From Fontibacillus panacisegetis (GTDB taxonomy: Bacteria; Bacillota; Bacilli; Paenibacillales; Paenibacillaceae): DNA of 64,000 nucleotides. The notes under the pieces were generated by a model. The model was not told the DNA's origin. It saw nothing but the letters and a program-made list of their open reading frames with translations, and did not search any database. The translations under genes and the position numbers were made by a program. The stretch covers positions 1 to 64,000 of the forward strand of contig NZ_FNBG01000016.1 of the NCBI RefSeq assembly GCF_900102215.1, read 5' to 3'. The stretch's first letter is position 1; the number at the start of each line of letters is the position of its first letter. Positions 42,914-51,936 of this stretch are shown one piece after another.

Positions 42914-43837
42914 ATGAGTATGGCATATATCGTTGGAATTGATGGGGGTGGCACGAAGACAGCTGTTATCATTACCCATGAGCAGGAAGATACTTTATTA
43001 ACCTTTACAGTAGGGCCTATTAATTATAACGGTGGTGATGCTAATGCTATTGCTGCCTCCTTTGAGGAAATTTTTAATCAAACGAAGCTCTACTGCGGTA
43101 ATTTACAAGAAGTTGCCCATATATGTATAGGTGCGGCGGGAATAAGTAATCCACTAGTCGTCAATTTTTTGGAGCAGCATGTGAGAGATAATGGTTACAC
43201 AGGCCCATTAACGATTACTGGTGATCAAGAAACAGCACTATACGGAGCACAAAATGCGATGCAAGGCATCATTCTCATTGCCGGTACAGGATCGATTTGC
43301 TTCGGAGTCAATGAAAAGGGAGCGCAGCATCGCACAGGTGGCTTTGGACATCTGATTGATGACGAGGGAAGCGGCTATAGCATTGGGCGCGATCTATTAT
43401 CCGTTTTAGTTCAAGCAGAGGACGGAAGAATAAAGGATACGATCATTCCAGCGATGGTGTATGAGCAGCTTGGACTAGGCACTGTGAAAGAGATAATTGG
43501 CTTTGTTTATGATAAAAATACGACGAAAAAAGATATTGCGCAGCTCGCACCGATTATGACATCCGCATGCGAGAAGGGTGATGCGCATGCGCTAGCGTTA
43601 GCGGAGCAATGTGCAGCCAGTCTGTATGAACTTATAGTGCCTGTTATTGAGCGACTTAAGCTGTATGATAGTCCGATTGCGATTGCAGGAAGTGTGCTGC
43701 AAAAGTCTCGCTTTGTGAAAGAAGCATTAGAGCGAAAGCTTGCTCAAAGCTATCCGCAAACCAAGCTGATCTTGCCGATTAAGGATGCCGCCTACGGTGC
43801 TGTGCTGTTAGGAAGAACAAAAATGAACAACGATTAA
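42914..43837 (+). CDS. murK: N-acetylmuramic acid / N-acetylglucosamine kinase (MurK-like, BadF/BadG family)
   Basis: The 307-residue ASKHA kinase has the phosphate-1 motif YIVGIDGGGTKTAV, GAAGISNP, IAGTGSICFGVNE and GGFGHLIDDEGSGYSIGRDLL. Clostridium acetobutylicum MurK, of this family, phosphorylates MurNAc and GlcNAc at O-6. With MurQ in the same operon it completes the route from free MurNAc to GlcNAc-6-P. The assignment to MurNAc rather than only GlcNAc rests on context. Start ATG 42914 after AGGGGGAT, or ATG 42920. Last gene before the terminator. Confidence 0.85.
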   Translation: MSMAYIVGIDGGGTKTAVIITHEQEDTLLTFTVGPINYNGGDANAIAASFEEIFNQTKLYCGNLQEVAHICIGAAGISNPLVVNFLEQHVRDNGYTGPLTITGDQETALYGAQNAMQGIILIAGTGSICFGVNEKGAQHRTGGFGHLIDDEGSGYSIGRDLLSVLVQAEDGRIKDTIIPAMVYEQLGLGTVKEIIGFVYDKNTTKKDIAQLAPIMTSACEKGDAHALALAEQCAASLYELIVPVIERLKLYDSPIAIAGSVLQKSRFVKEALERKLAQSYPQTKLILPIKDAAYGAVLLGRTKMNND

Positions 43838-43855
43838 CGTTTATAGCTACAAAAT

Positions 43856-43906
43856 AAGGGTGTGTCATAAGTCCGAGCAGTTGGACTTGCGACACACCCT
43901 TTAATT
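43856..43906. terminator. Rho-independent terminator between convergent genes
   Basis: AAGGGTGTGTC at 43856-43867 and GACACACCCTT at 43891-43901, with the inner stem AAGTCC...GGACTT, followed by TAATTAAT. It ends the MurNAc operon and also faces the minus-strand acetyltransferase gene. Confidence 0.85.
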
Positions 43907-43939
43907 AATAGGCTGTAAAATAGTATGAATCAAAAATGC

Positions 43940-45145
43940 TCAAAATTTATCGGTCAAATAAAACACAGCTTGTTGTTTCGGGAATAAAGCTTGCAAAATA
44001 TTAGCATGTTCAGCACTGTCCTTTGCTGCGCCTGCCTCATTATAGCCAAACATGATATACGTCATTAGATCACGCTCATCCACAACTATTGAAGTATAGA
44101 CATTTTCATGATTACTAGCATCGGAAACGGAAAGCTGCTTATGCTTGTAATCCAGATAGATACAGTCCTCATTGCATTGCAGTGCAATATGCAGATCCTG
44201 GTTTGCAATTATGTTGCTACGGCTAAGACGATCTTCTAATTCAGGCTGAAGCTTATGGAAGGTTGAACTTAAGTTGATCATTTTCCACATTGCCATATTA
44301 ATTTGCATCGATTGTGCTTGATGCTCTTGGTAATAGGAATATAGCTTATGATCCTCTGGCAACATCGCTAATATTTGTTTTGCATTCGGGCGAAGCTGAC
44401 ATAGGGCATGGAACATAGCTTCAACGCCGTCCTCTGCTTCGTTTAAATACAGCAATTCATTCATAAATACTTGTTCCGTATTCTTCTTCTCAATAATGCC
44501 ATAAGCAACGATTTTTTCATTTCGGCGAAGCAGAAGACAATCTGCTTTTTTCCATTCTGGCCAGCTTAATAGATCATTCCAATACGTTTCACTGCGAACG
44601 ACGGTATAGGTGCGATTTTGACTAAATTGTTCATAGATGAAACGAATATCATCGAGATAACGAGGTTCAAAAGGAATGATTTCGTCACTGCTTTGCTGTT
44701 CAAAGCTTACTGGCTTTTCAATTGCGTAGGCAGTCTCGGGAATAAGTCTCCAGCCAGCCTTTTCGTAAAACGCATGCTTACTGGCCAGAAGCAAACTTAT
44801 ATCATAATCGGTTCTTTTCATGTAAATTGTTTGTGCGTTAAGAATTTTGTGCGCTAGTCCCATTCCGCGATAATTTGGATCTGTACCGACGCTGCCCATT
44901 GCACCCGTTTTCAAGATCGCCTGACCGACTCTAATAGAAAGAGGAAAAATTTGTACATTAGAAGCAATCTCACCGTCAACCGTCGCAAACCATGTTGTAT
45001 CTGGATCATATGAGGTGTCGAGGTCTAATCTTTCTTGGAAAAAAGCCCGGCCTACGGAAAAGCATTCATCTAAAATATCGTAAATCTTTTCAAGCTGCTC
45101 TCTAGTTGGATGGTTCATTACGATAATGTTTGGTGTCGTCGTCAT
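43940..45145 (-). CDS. Eis-like GNAT acetyltransferase
   Basis: The 401-residue protein has a GNAT domain in its first part (GSVGTDPNYRGMGLAHKIL is the acetyl-CoA loop; LLLASKHAFYEKAGW follows), a second degenerate GNAT domain (about 165-290) and a C-terminal sterol-carrier-like domain (LHIALQCNEDCIYLDYKHKQLSVS). This is the Eis architecture, whose members acetylate amines such as aminoglycosides. The natural substrate here is unknown. The ATG at 45145 follows AGGAGG. Confidence 0.82.
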   Translation of the reverse strand: MTTTPNIIVMNHPTREQLEKIYDILDECFSVGRAFFQERLDLDTSYDPDTTWFATVDGEIASNVQIFPLSIRVGQAILKTGAMGSVGTDPNYRGMGLAHKILNAQTIYMKRTDYDISLLLASKHAFYEKAGWRLIPETAYAIEKPVSFEQQSSDEIIPFEPRYLDDIRFIYEQFSQNRTYTVVRSETYWNDLLSWPEWKKADCLLLRRNEKIVAYGIIEKKNTEQVFMNELLYLNEAEDGVEAMFHALCQLRPNAKQILAMLPEDHKLYSYYQEHQAQSMQINMAMWKMINLSSTFHKLQPELEDRLSRSNIIANQDLHIALQCNEDCIYLDYKHKQLSVSDASNHENVYTSIVVDERDLMTYIMFGYNEAGAAKDSAEHANILQALFPKQQAVFYLTDKF

Positions 45146-45312
45146 CTTTCATTTCCTCCTGTGCCGCAATGTTAGGGCAAATTCAATATAAATAAAAAAT
45201 GAGCTGATCATATTGAAATTTAATTTCTTAATTAACAGTTTAATATTGAAAAAAAATTTCGTCAACAAAGGAGTAGGGGAAGAATTGAGTTGACTTGATC
45301 CTATTCTAACTT

Positions 45313-45408
45313 GTAGGCTGGGGAACACTTGCGTTGATTAATGCAGGATTAGCTCAAGGGAAGAACCGCAGCGGGTTAAACTGGTTTCTTTTTAACGATT
45401 ATAGTTAA
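45313..45408 (+). pseudogene. C-terminal fragment of a lost membrane protein
   Basis: A 31-codon stretch without a start reads GWGTLALINAGLAQGKNRSG and then LNWFLFNDYS before a TAA. It looks like the tail of a small membrane protein (AQGKNRSGLNWF motif). No upstream coding sequence remains. Otherwise the 45146-45464 gap holds only AT-rich DNA. Confidence 0.4.
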
Positions 45409-45464
45409 CGATCAGCAACTATGCTATATTAATTCCATCAATTGATGGGAGGCAGCAACTGGTT

Positions 45465-46379
45465 ATGGAATTGGTAACAATAGGTCGTCTTCATTATCCC
45501 GGATTAATCCATGTCATGCGATGTGATTTAGAGACAATACAAGAGGGGAATATCGGTGCGGGAACCAGATATCGGCTGCTGCTGATTGAAGAGGGAACGG
45601 GGATCATTGAGCTGGATTCACAGAGCTACAGACTGATCGCCCCTGCGGTATACTGTCTTAATGAGGCAGCAAAGCTGGATATTTCAAGTTGTACGGGGCT
45701 GCAGAGCAAGGCGATTTATTTTAATCCGGATATCATAAACAACCGCTTTACTTTTCAAAATCTCGCAGATCCAGAAGCGCTTCTGGGCAGCGATTCACAG
45801 GATGTATGGTGCTTGAACCCGTTTTTGGAGCGTTCACCATATTATTATGGCTGCATCCCGTTAGATACCGCTACAGCGCGCCATATTTCGAATTTGCTGG
45901 AGCAAATCGACGAGATCCTGTTCACGCAGCATGACACGTACTGGCCCTGCCGCAGCAGATCGTATTTAATGGAGCTGTTGTTTTTGATTAGCCGTAACTA
46001 CAAGCTTACTCTATCTCCTTCAGAAATTCCTCTCATTAAGCTAGACGACGAGCTTAAAGCTGTTGTTACATATCTGCATGTTCATTATCGCGAAAAAATT
46101 AAGCTGGAGCATCTCACAAAGCTTTTTCATACGAACAAAACAACGTTAAATGCAAAATTCAGAGCTGGCACAGGTCAATCCGTTATGACCTATCTGGGTA
46201 ATATACGCATGCAGACTGCGGCCTCGCTGCTGGGAAATACACTGCTTCCGAACGATGAGATTCTTCACATGATCGGATATAGTGATGACGCTCATTTCAT
46301 ACGGAGCTTTCGGAATTACGCCGGGTGTACGCCAACCGAATACCGCAAGCTGCATTGCTGGCTGACATCACATCATTAA
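45465..46379 (+). CDS. AraC-family transcriptional regulator
   Basis: The 304-residue protein has an N-terminal cupin-like sensor (YRLLLIEEGTGIIELDSQSYRLIAP) and a C-terminal pair of helix-turn-helix motifs (KLEHLTKLFHTNKTTLNAKFRAGTG; ILHMIGYSDDAHFIRSFRNYAGCTPTEYRK). The ATG follows TGGGAGG. It lies just upstream of a metallo-beta-lactamase-fold lipoprotein gene and may control it. The ligand is unknown. Confidence 0.88.
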   Translation: MELVTIGRLHYPGLIHVMRCDLETIQEGNIGAGTRYRLLLIEEGTGIIELDSQSYRLIAPAVYCLNEAAKLDISSCTGLQSKAIYFNPDIINNRFTFQNLADPEALLGSDSQDVWCLNPFLERSPYYYGCIPLDTATARHISNLLEQIDEILFTQHDTYWPCRSRSYLMELLFLISRNYKLTLSPSEIPLIKLDDELKAVVTYLHVHYREKIKLEHLTKLFHTNKTTLNAKFRAGTGQSVMTYLGNIRMQTAASLLGNTLLPNDEILHMIGYSDDAHFIRSFRNYAGCTPTEYRKLHCWLTSHH

Positions 46380-46476
46380 ATTGTCGATTTGCAGTTCATT
46401 TCGGTCGATCCGCCATGTTCCCCGTCAGGTTGGTTGAGATACAATCACTCCAACAAGACATAAGGGGGATTATGAA

Positions 46477-47391
46477 ATGAACGGAAAAATTGTCCGTCGT
46501 GTTCAAATGTGGAGTATGGTCGCTATTTTGGTTGTTTGGATGACTGGTTGTTCAGGGACAGTTAACAATCAAGAGGTTAATAGCAGTTTGACGGAGAATT
46601 CGGTGCAGCAGTCTCAGAATAAGCAGGGTGAGGCCAACGGGATAAATGACGCGGATCAGGGGGCACAAAAGGAAGAGGGAGCTATCACACTAGATACAAC
46701 TACGCTCAAAAATGATTCAGGCAAGACCATGATTAAGCTTCTTACAACTTCCAAAGAAACAGCCAGACATGATTCTTATGCGATTGTGTCTTCCAAGGGA
46801 ACGGTAATAATAGCAGACCCGAACCTCGTTCCAAACACAAATGGTCTGATTAAAGCAGATATAGTTACCGTAAGCCATACTCATCCGGATCACTCTGATC
46901 CACAGTTTCTAGTGCCCTATTTGAAGCAGAAAATTGAGGGAAGCCGGGTTTCCCGTTACAAAGAGGAGACATTTACGGTAAATGACGTTATAGTCACAGG
47001 TATTCCCGCGAGCCATAGCAGTGAATTTAATCCTGCCAATCCTACGGATATGATCTATTTATTTGAGGTAGATGGCCTCAGAATAGCCCATTTTGGAGAT
47101 ATGGCACAGACTGAGTTAACCGAAGATCAGCTTAAGGCGCTTGGAAAAATAGATGTATCTATTTCTGTTTTTTCCGATGCCGGCGGATTTGGGTTTGGTA
47201 AAGATAAGACCGTTAGAGCACTGGAGCAGCTTAAACCAGCGATAGCGATGCCGGGACATTACGAGCCTGAGACAGTAGAGTATATTCTGGAAAAGCTCAA
47301 GATTGAGGATCGCACGGAAAGCGATACGCTGTTTGTTAGCAGGGAGGACATCGATAGTCAGAGTGGTTGGCGATATGTGTTGTTAAAATAA
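46477..47391 (+). CDS. Metallo-beta-lactamase-fold lipoprotein (UlaG/YtkL-like)
   Basis: The 304-residue protein has a signal with lipobox WMTGC (Cys25), a long Gln/Asn/Glu linker and an MBL hydrolase domain from about residue 75. The metal motif is VSHTHPDHSD, followed by IPASHSSEF, IAHFGDM and AMPGHYEP. It is anchored outside the membrane, unusual for this L-ascorbate-lactonase-like branch, which is mostly cytoplasmic. The substrate is unknown. The ATG follows AAGGGGGAT. Confidence 0.82.
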   Translation: MNGKIVRRVQMWSMVAILVVWMTGCSGTVNNQEVNSSLTENSVQQSQNKQGEANGINDADQGAQKEEGAITLDTTTLKNDSGKTMIKLLTTSKETARHDSYAIVSSKGTVIIADPNLVPNTNGLIKADIVTVSHTHPDHSDPQFLVPYLKQKIEGSRVSRYKEETFTVNDVIVTGIPASHSSEFNPANPTDMIYLFEVDGLRIAHFGDMAQTELTEDQLKALGKIDVSISVFSDAGGFGFGKDKTVRALEQLKPAIAMPGHYEPETVEYILEKLKIEDRTESDTLFVSREDIDSQSGWRYVLLK

Positions 47392-47404
47392 TAATAAACA
47401 CAAA

Positions 47405-47455
47405 TGACCCGTAAAGCTGGACACTTTATTTAAAGTGTTCATCTTACGGGTCATC
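47405..47455. terminator. Hairpin between convergent genes
   Basis: TGACCCGTAA at 47405-47414 pairs with TTACGGGTCA at 47444-47453, with an inner stem GACACTTTA...TAAAGTGTTC. There is no strong T tract, so termination may be partial. Confidence 0.6.
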
Positions 47456-47490
47456 GTTCATTCACGTCTTTTTACAATGTAGCTTTGGGT

Positions 47491-48810
47491 CTAAGGTTTG
47501 GTAATGAGCAGGACGCTTGACACTTTGTCATCAGTGAGTTTAACGGATGCTTTACCATCATCATTCATTCGATAGAGACGATAGTTGTCGGCTGAATTGG
47601 CATAGAAAATACCTGGAATTCCTTCTTCATAGGTGGAGTTGTCCCATTCGATTCCCTCCAGCTTTTTAGTGGACAAATCGTCGTTAAGTACATAGGTTCC
47701 GCTGCCTGCAAACAGGATGGTTGACTTGACCTTACCGTTATTCATAAGGTTTATGATACGTGAAACATTGGTTCTTTGAATTGTTTTGGTGGAAGTCACT
47801 TTGTTGTTGGTAATGGTGCTAACATGGGCTTTACCATAGGCATCTACATAAGCGAGCTTGTTAGTGCCAGAATTGACGATGTCGTATACCCCAGTCTTAT
47901 TTAGCGGAAAGGTTGTTCCACTTTTCGTAATAATATGCCCCTTGCCAAGTGTGTAATCATATTCTTTTTTCGAGTCCAGTCGAATCCCTTTATTGTACAC
48001 ATAACCATCGTTGATCCAAGAACCTGAATATACTGCGTTTACGTCCAGTGGAGCTTTGGCGTTAACTGCTTTGGCGGTTCCGCCGTTGATCGGCAAATAG
48101 TAAAGAACTACGCAGTCGGTGGAATACTGTGTTTCAGCCGGATTCGTATTGACCATCAGATACAGGGTAGAGTTATACGTGTGTACAAAAAACGAGCCTT
48201 CTACAGCTCCGGATGCAATCCATTGTACATTACCGCTTCCGTCAGCCGCTTTGGAGGCTGCCCAGGTGGTGTACCCATCTTTTAATGCATTATAGTATAT
48301 ACGTCCATTTATTATAGAGAAATTAGGAAATTCCGTGTTGGCATGATCTGCGATCAGCTTGGCTTCCGCGTTGCTCGATGCATCGCCTAATGCACGATAG
48401 ATGTTGCCGTCCTCATTCATGTAGTAAACATAATTGCCTGATGTATCATAATATAAAATTTCCTTATCTCCACCAAAGTTGCTTGGGGCAGTCAAGGGCG
48501 CACTTAACGAAATTCGTTGCAGAGTTGTGATAGAAGTGTTTTCATCATCATAGTAGTAGTACATATAGTTTCCGGCTTTTCTTACCTTATAGCCTTCAAA
48601 GCTGTCCTGCATTTTCTCGGAAGGACTGCCATCAGTTTTTACACGATACAGACTATCATCATCTGATAAATAATAAACGATGGCGTTGCTGGAAGCAGCT
48701 GTTGCTGCCTTTTCGGCAGCAGCCTTTCCTGGAATGCTTCCACCAAATATGAGTGCAAAAATGGCCAGGGTGAAGATGAATTTTTTTACTGGATGTCTTG
48801 TCATTGTCAT
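47491..48810 (-). CDS. Secreted DUF5050-type beta-propeller-like protein
   Basis: The 439-residue protein has a signal peptide ending near KAAA (residues 1-31). Repeated blades follow (VYYLSDDDSLYRVKTDGS, YMYYYYDDEN, YVYYMNEDGNIYRAL, RIYYNALKDG, YRLYRMNDDG) resembling DUF5050 repeats, in which each unit reports YY...N.....LY....DG. It is probably an extracellular or wall-associated protein with no obvious catalytic site. ATG at 48810 is chosen because GGAGAGG precedes it; the upstream start at 48849 lies before the ribosome site. Confidence 0.75.
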   Translation of the reverse strand: MTMTRHPVKKFIFTLAIFALIFGGSIPGKAAAEKAATAASSNAIVYYLSDDDSLYRVKTDGSPSEKMQDSFEGYKVRKAGNYMYYYYDDENTSITTLQRISLSAPLTAPSNFGGDKEILYYDTSGNYVYYMNEDGNIYRALGDASSNAEAKLIADHANTEFPNFSIINGRIYYNALKDGYTTWAASKAADGSGNVQWIASGAVEGSFFVHTYNSTLYLMVNTNPAETQYSTDCVVLYYLPINGGTAKAVNAKAPLDVNAVYSGSWINDGYVYNKGIRLDSKKEYDYTLGKGHIITKSGTTFPLNKTGVYDIVNSGTNKLAYVDAYGKAHVSTITNNKVTSTKTIQRTNVSRIINLMNNGKVKSTILFAGSGTYVLNDDLSTKKLEGIEWDNSTYEEGIPGIFYANSADNYRLYRMNDDGKASVKLTDDKVSSVLLITKP

Positions 48811-48939
48811 TGTTTTTTCCTCTCCTACGTAATAGTTGTTGTAAAACATGATGCGTGTAAACTTATTGTTTTATCGGTATATATTAGAAGATAGTTTATA
48901 GAGGCACTGCAAAATTCATTATTTGTGTGCTTTAAATTA

Positions 48940-48985
48940 TTGACAAAAAGGTAACTGGTTACATAAAGTAAACGTAACTAGTTAC
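48940..48985 (+). promoter_or_regulatory. MarR gene promoter with two palindromic operators
   Basis: TTGACA at 48940-48945 is followed after 17 bases by ATAAAG at 48963-48968. Two 12-bp palindromes, GTAACTGGTTAC at 48951-48962 and GTAACTAGTTAC at 48974-48985, lie 23 bases apart (centre to centre), one inside the promoter spacer and one after the -10. This is a textbook layout for an autorepressor. Confidence 0.75.
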
Positions 48986-49006
48986 CTTTAAGTGGGAGGA
49001 GATCAC

Positions 49007-49465
49007 ATGAAGGATATAGGACAGAAGGAATATATTTTTGGAAACATGTTTACATTAGCCAATCGAATGCAAGTACTAGGGGATAAAGAAGATCCTAACA
49101 TTACGATTAAGCAATGGCTCTTTATCGCCATCATTTTGAAATTTGGGGATCGATCACTTGCGATCAGTGAGATTTCCGCATTGATCGGGAACTCCAGGCA
49201 AAATGTAAAGAAGATGGCTGTAATTCTCGAAAAGCAAGGTTTTGTTCAATTGATTAAGGATTCTAAGGATGCACGTATGATTCGAGTTTGTCTGACAAAA
49301 AAATGCATGGATTATTTTGAGAAGAGAGAGGAAGTTGAAAGGCTCTTTATAGATAAATTGTTCAATGGGTTTGATGAGGATTTGCTAAGAGGATTTTACA
49401 ACGGACTTGTGAAGCTTTCTGATAATATCGCTGAAATGGAGAAGCAAAATGAGAAGGAGGAATAG
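49007..49465 (+). CDS. MarR-family regulator, probably autoregulated
   Basis: The 152-residue protein has a winged helix (QWLFIAIILKFGDRSLAISEISALIGNSRQNVKKMAVILEKQGFVQLIKDSKDARMIRVCLTKK in pieces), with GNSRQNVKKM as recognition helix. ATG at 49007 follows GGGAGGAG; the GTG at 48992 overlaps the ribosome site. The two palindromic operators in its own promoter and the four-base gap to the next gene suggest it controls both. Confidence 0.88.
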   Translation: MKDIGQKEYIFGNMFTLANRMQVLGDKEDPNITIKQWLFIAIILKFGDRSLAISEISALIGNSRQNVKKMAVILEKQGFVQLIKDSKDARMIRVCLTKKCMDYFEKREEVERLFIDKLFNGFDEDLLRGFYNGLVKLSDNIAEMEKQNEKEE

Positions 49466-49469
49466 AAGA

Positions 49470-50318
49470 ATGGGGATATTTTTAGGAGTGATTATAGTAA
49501 TTGTAGGCTTGATCGTTATATTTTTTAACATTCCTTACTCTAAGACTACACGGGAATTTAACATCTCTATTAATAGAGAAAAACAAGCAATTGCTATGAA
49601 CAATGAGAAAGAACAACAATATTTTACGGAAGCAGACATTGCAGATTTACCTGCCCCTGTACAAAAATATTTTAGGTATTGCGGATTTATTGGAACACCT
49701 AAAATGTCCTATATGAAAGTAGCTTTTAACAATGTTGATTTCTCGTTAGGCAGAGGTAAATCTACGATAAAAGTCGATTATACACAATATAATATAGTAA
49801 ATAAACCAATCAGAATTGCATTAATTGATAGCTCCATGTTTGGAGTTCCATTTCAAGGCATTGATTCGTACATAGATGGCAAAGGCTCTATGAAGGGTGT
49901 AATAGCAAAGCTCATTACGCTGTTTGATCAAAGAGGTGAAGATATGGACCGAGCGAGTCTGGTCACTTTTTTATCTGAGAGTCTATTGGCTCCTGATGCT
50001 GCATTGCAGGATTATGTAACATGGGAAGAAATCGATGATTTGCATGCAAAAGCAACTATATCCTGTTACGGGACAAGCGCTAGTGGGATATTTACCTTTA
50101 ATGAAAAAGGGGAAATGACTTCTTTTACAACAGAGGATCGAGAAGCCATTGCAATGGATGGGAAAAGAGAGCAAGTAACATGGACGGCCATCATTAGCGA
50201 TTATGAGGACCATAATGGCATTAAACAGCCGACTACGTTACAAGCGGTTTGGAATTATGATGAGGGTGATTTACTATATTTTGATGGAATTCATACTAGC
50301 ATTGAGTATGGGTTTTAG
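49470..50318 (+). CDS. Membrane-anchored DUF6544-like protein
   Basis: The 282-residue protein has one N-terminal membrane helix (LGVIIVIVGLIVIFFNI) followed by an extracellular domain with LPAPVQKYFRYCGFIG near residue 60, a hallmark of DUF6544 proteins, and later VTFLSESLLAPDA and HAKATISCYGTSASGIFTFNEKGEM. The function of the family is unknown. ATG at 49470 follows AAGGAGG; it is co-transcribed with the MarR gene. Confidence 0.7.
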   Translation: MGIFLGVIIVIVGLIVIFFNIPYSKTTREFNISINREKQAIAMNNEKEQQYFTEADIADLPAPVQKYFRYCGFIGTPKMSYMKVAFNNVDFSLGRGKSTIKVDYTQYNIVNKPIRIALIDSSMFGVPFQGIDSYIDGKGSMKGVIAKLITLFDQRGEDMDRASLVTFLSESLLAPDAALQDYVTWEEIDDLHAKATISCYGTSASGIFTFNEKGEMTSFTTEDREAIAMDGKREQVTWTAIISDYEDHNGIKQPTTLQAVWNYDEGDLLYFDGIHTSIEYGF

Positions 50319-50339
50319 ATATATGAATAATAAATCTAA

Positions 50340-51809
50340 TTATTTGGTAGCTTCAGGAGCAGCTTCTTCCATTGGCTCTTGAAGCTCCAGCTTGCGACCG
50401 TCGATCCACCAATTGCCATTCTCAAAAGAGGCGAGCAGCCACTTATCCCATTTTCCTGTTACCTGAACAGTTTGCGGGGAGGCAATAGACACCTTCGGAG
50501 AGAATGAGTCCGGATATTTATAAGTAAGGGTATCTTCCTGCAGGTTCACCGTTGCATTGATATTCTCAATGTTGATCAGCATTCCTGGAGAAGGATGAAT
50601 CCACCCTGTGCCTTGATGGGTATTTACCTGATACCAGTCGCCCTTCTGTGCAGTAATTTCGACCTCCTGCGGCTCCAGATCAGAAACCCCGCTCGAGGCA
50701 TTGATTTTAGAATATAGTTTCGTGTCTCCTAACAAGCTCATGGTCTGCTGCAAATATTGAACCTTTTGCTTCTCAAGCCATAGTGCATATGATTTCTGTG
50801 CGGAATATAAAGGAACCCCGACATTTTCGGCCCAGATTCCTTTAAAAGTACTTAATGCCAAGCTTCGTTCACCAACATATTCCCCGATCTCGATGGTCAA
50901 TCCAGGGCGGTCAAATTCTTGGATAAACCAATCCTTATACCCTCCTCCGGAAGGGTTTTTCTCCGGCTGAACTAGAGAGTATCCTGTAAGCTTACTAATA
51001 TCCAAGGCTATTGATTTATCTCTTGCTAGATTTTTACTTAATGTGTTGTAATGCCAGAATAAGATTTCTCCTGAACTATGATAGGCAATAGTTAATTCAG
51101 GATCGATTTTATATGTAAAATTCATCATGATCTGCACTTCCAGAGCTTGAGCGGGCTGCTTCCCTTTATAATTTTGATACCATGGGTATCCCTTGGAATT
51201 CTTAATATTACTCCAGTTAGCAGGATATTGACGATTAAGATCGATCCCCTGCATATTCGCTTTCCAGCGGTTAAAGTTAGTACTGTTACCATTATATTGT
51301 TTTAACGTTTTTGCTAAGGATGAAGATAATCCGGCTGTTCCCTGCTGGGACAGGGTTACTCCGTCTGGGTTCACCATGGGTACAATCCAGATTGTGACTT
51401 TGTCTAGTAAATCACGTATGTTATTTTTCGAAATCTCTGCATTATTATAATAAGCAGCAGCATATGTATCTATCATTTTCATCAAAAGAGTAGTGGTCAT
51501 CCATTCCCTGGCATGATGTGATCCGTTAAGAAATATAGTCGATTCGCCTCTGCCAAGCTTAATCGCCCAAAGCTCTCGACCGTACTTGGTCTGTCCCAGG
51601 GATTCATAGGATATGAGCTCAGGGTATGCCGCAGCTAGCTTCTCGATATCTCTTTGCATAATTGAATAGGAATAGACCTGATTCGGGTTCACTATGGCTG
51701 AGGACGCTTGTACTGAATTTGGTAATCCAATGAGAGAACCTAGCAGCATAAAACATAAGAACAATAGTAGTCTCCTGCAAAAAACTTTTCTTGTAAGCGA
51801 TGTCTTCAT
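50340..51809 (-). CDS. Secreted M14-family zinc carboxypeptidase
   Basis: The 489-residue precursor has a signal peptide (cleavage after VQA, about residue 36) and an M14 domain with zinc ligands His and Glu in GSHHAREW and His in IAYHSSG, the substrate-binding region GIDLNRQYPANW and the catalytic Glu in LTIEIGEY. The C-terminal part has an SH3-like segment (VEITAQKGDWYQVNTHQGTGWIHPS). It probably trims cell-wall peptides or extracellular peptides. ATG at 51809 follows GGAG five bases before. Confidence 0.9.
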   Translation of the reverse strand: MKTSLTRKVFCRRLLLFLCFMLLGSLIGLPNSVQASSAIVNPNQVYSYSIMQRDIEKLAAAYPELISYESLGQTKYGRELWAIKLGRGESTIFLNGSHHAREWMTTTLLMKMIDTYAAAYYNNAEISKNNIRDLLDKVTIWIVPMVNPDGVTLSQQGTAGLSSSLAKTLKQYNGNSTNFNRWKANMQGIDLNRQYPANWSNIKNSKGYPWYQNYKGKQPAQALEVQIMMNFTYKIDPELTIAYHSSGEILFWHYNTLSKNLARDKSIALDISKLTGYSLVQPEKNPSGGGYKDWFIQEFDRPGLTIEIGEYVGERSLALSTFKGIWAENVGVPLYSAQKSYALWLEKQKVQYLQQTMSLLGDTKLYSKINASSGVSDLEPQEVEITAQKGDWYQVNTHQGTGWIHPSPGMLINIENINATVNLQEDTLTYKYPDSFSPKVSIASPQTVQVTGKWDKWLLASFENGNWWIDGRKLELQEPMEEAAPEATK

Positions 51810-51936
51810 CAATACTCCACATCTCCTATTATGTCTGTCATAAATAGAATATTATAAGATAATGTACCTACTTCGTCAATTAGTATCAGGTAGATAAATG
51901 AGTCTAAATTACTAGATTTTAAAGCTTGCAGAACAT

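Noticed and set aside
45146..45464. Possible riboswitch in the gap before the AraC regulator
   Set aside because: No conserved riboswitch core or terminator/anti-terminator pair could be recognised; only a gene remnant and AT-rich DNA are visible.
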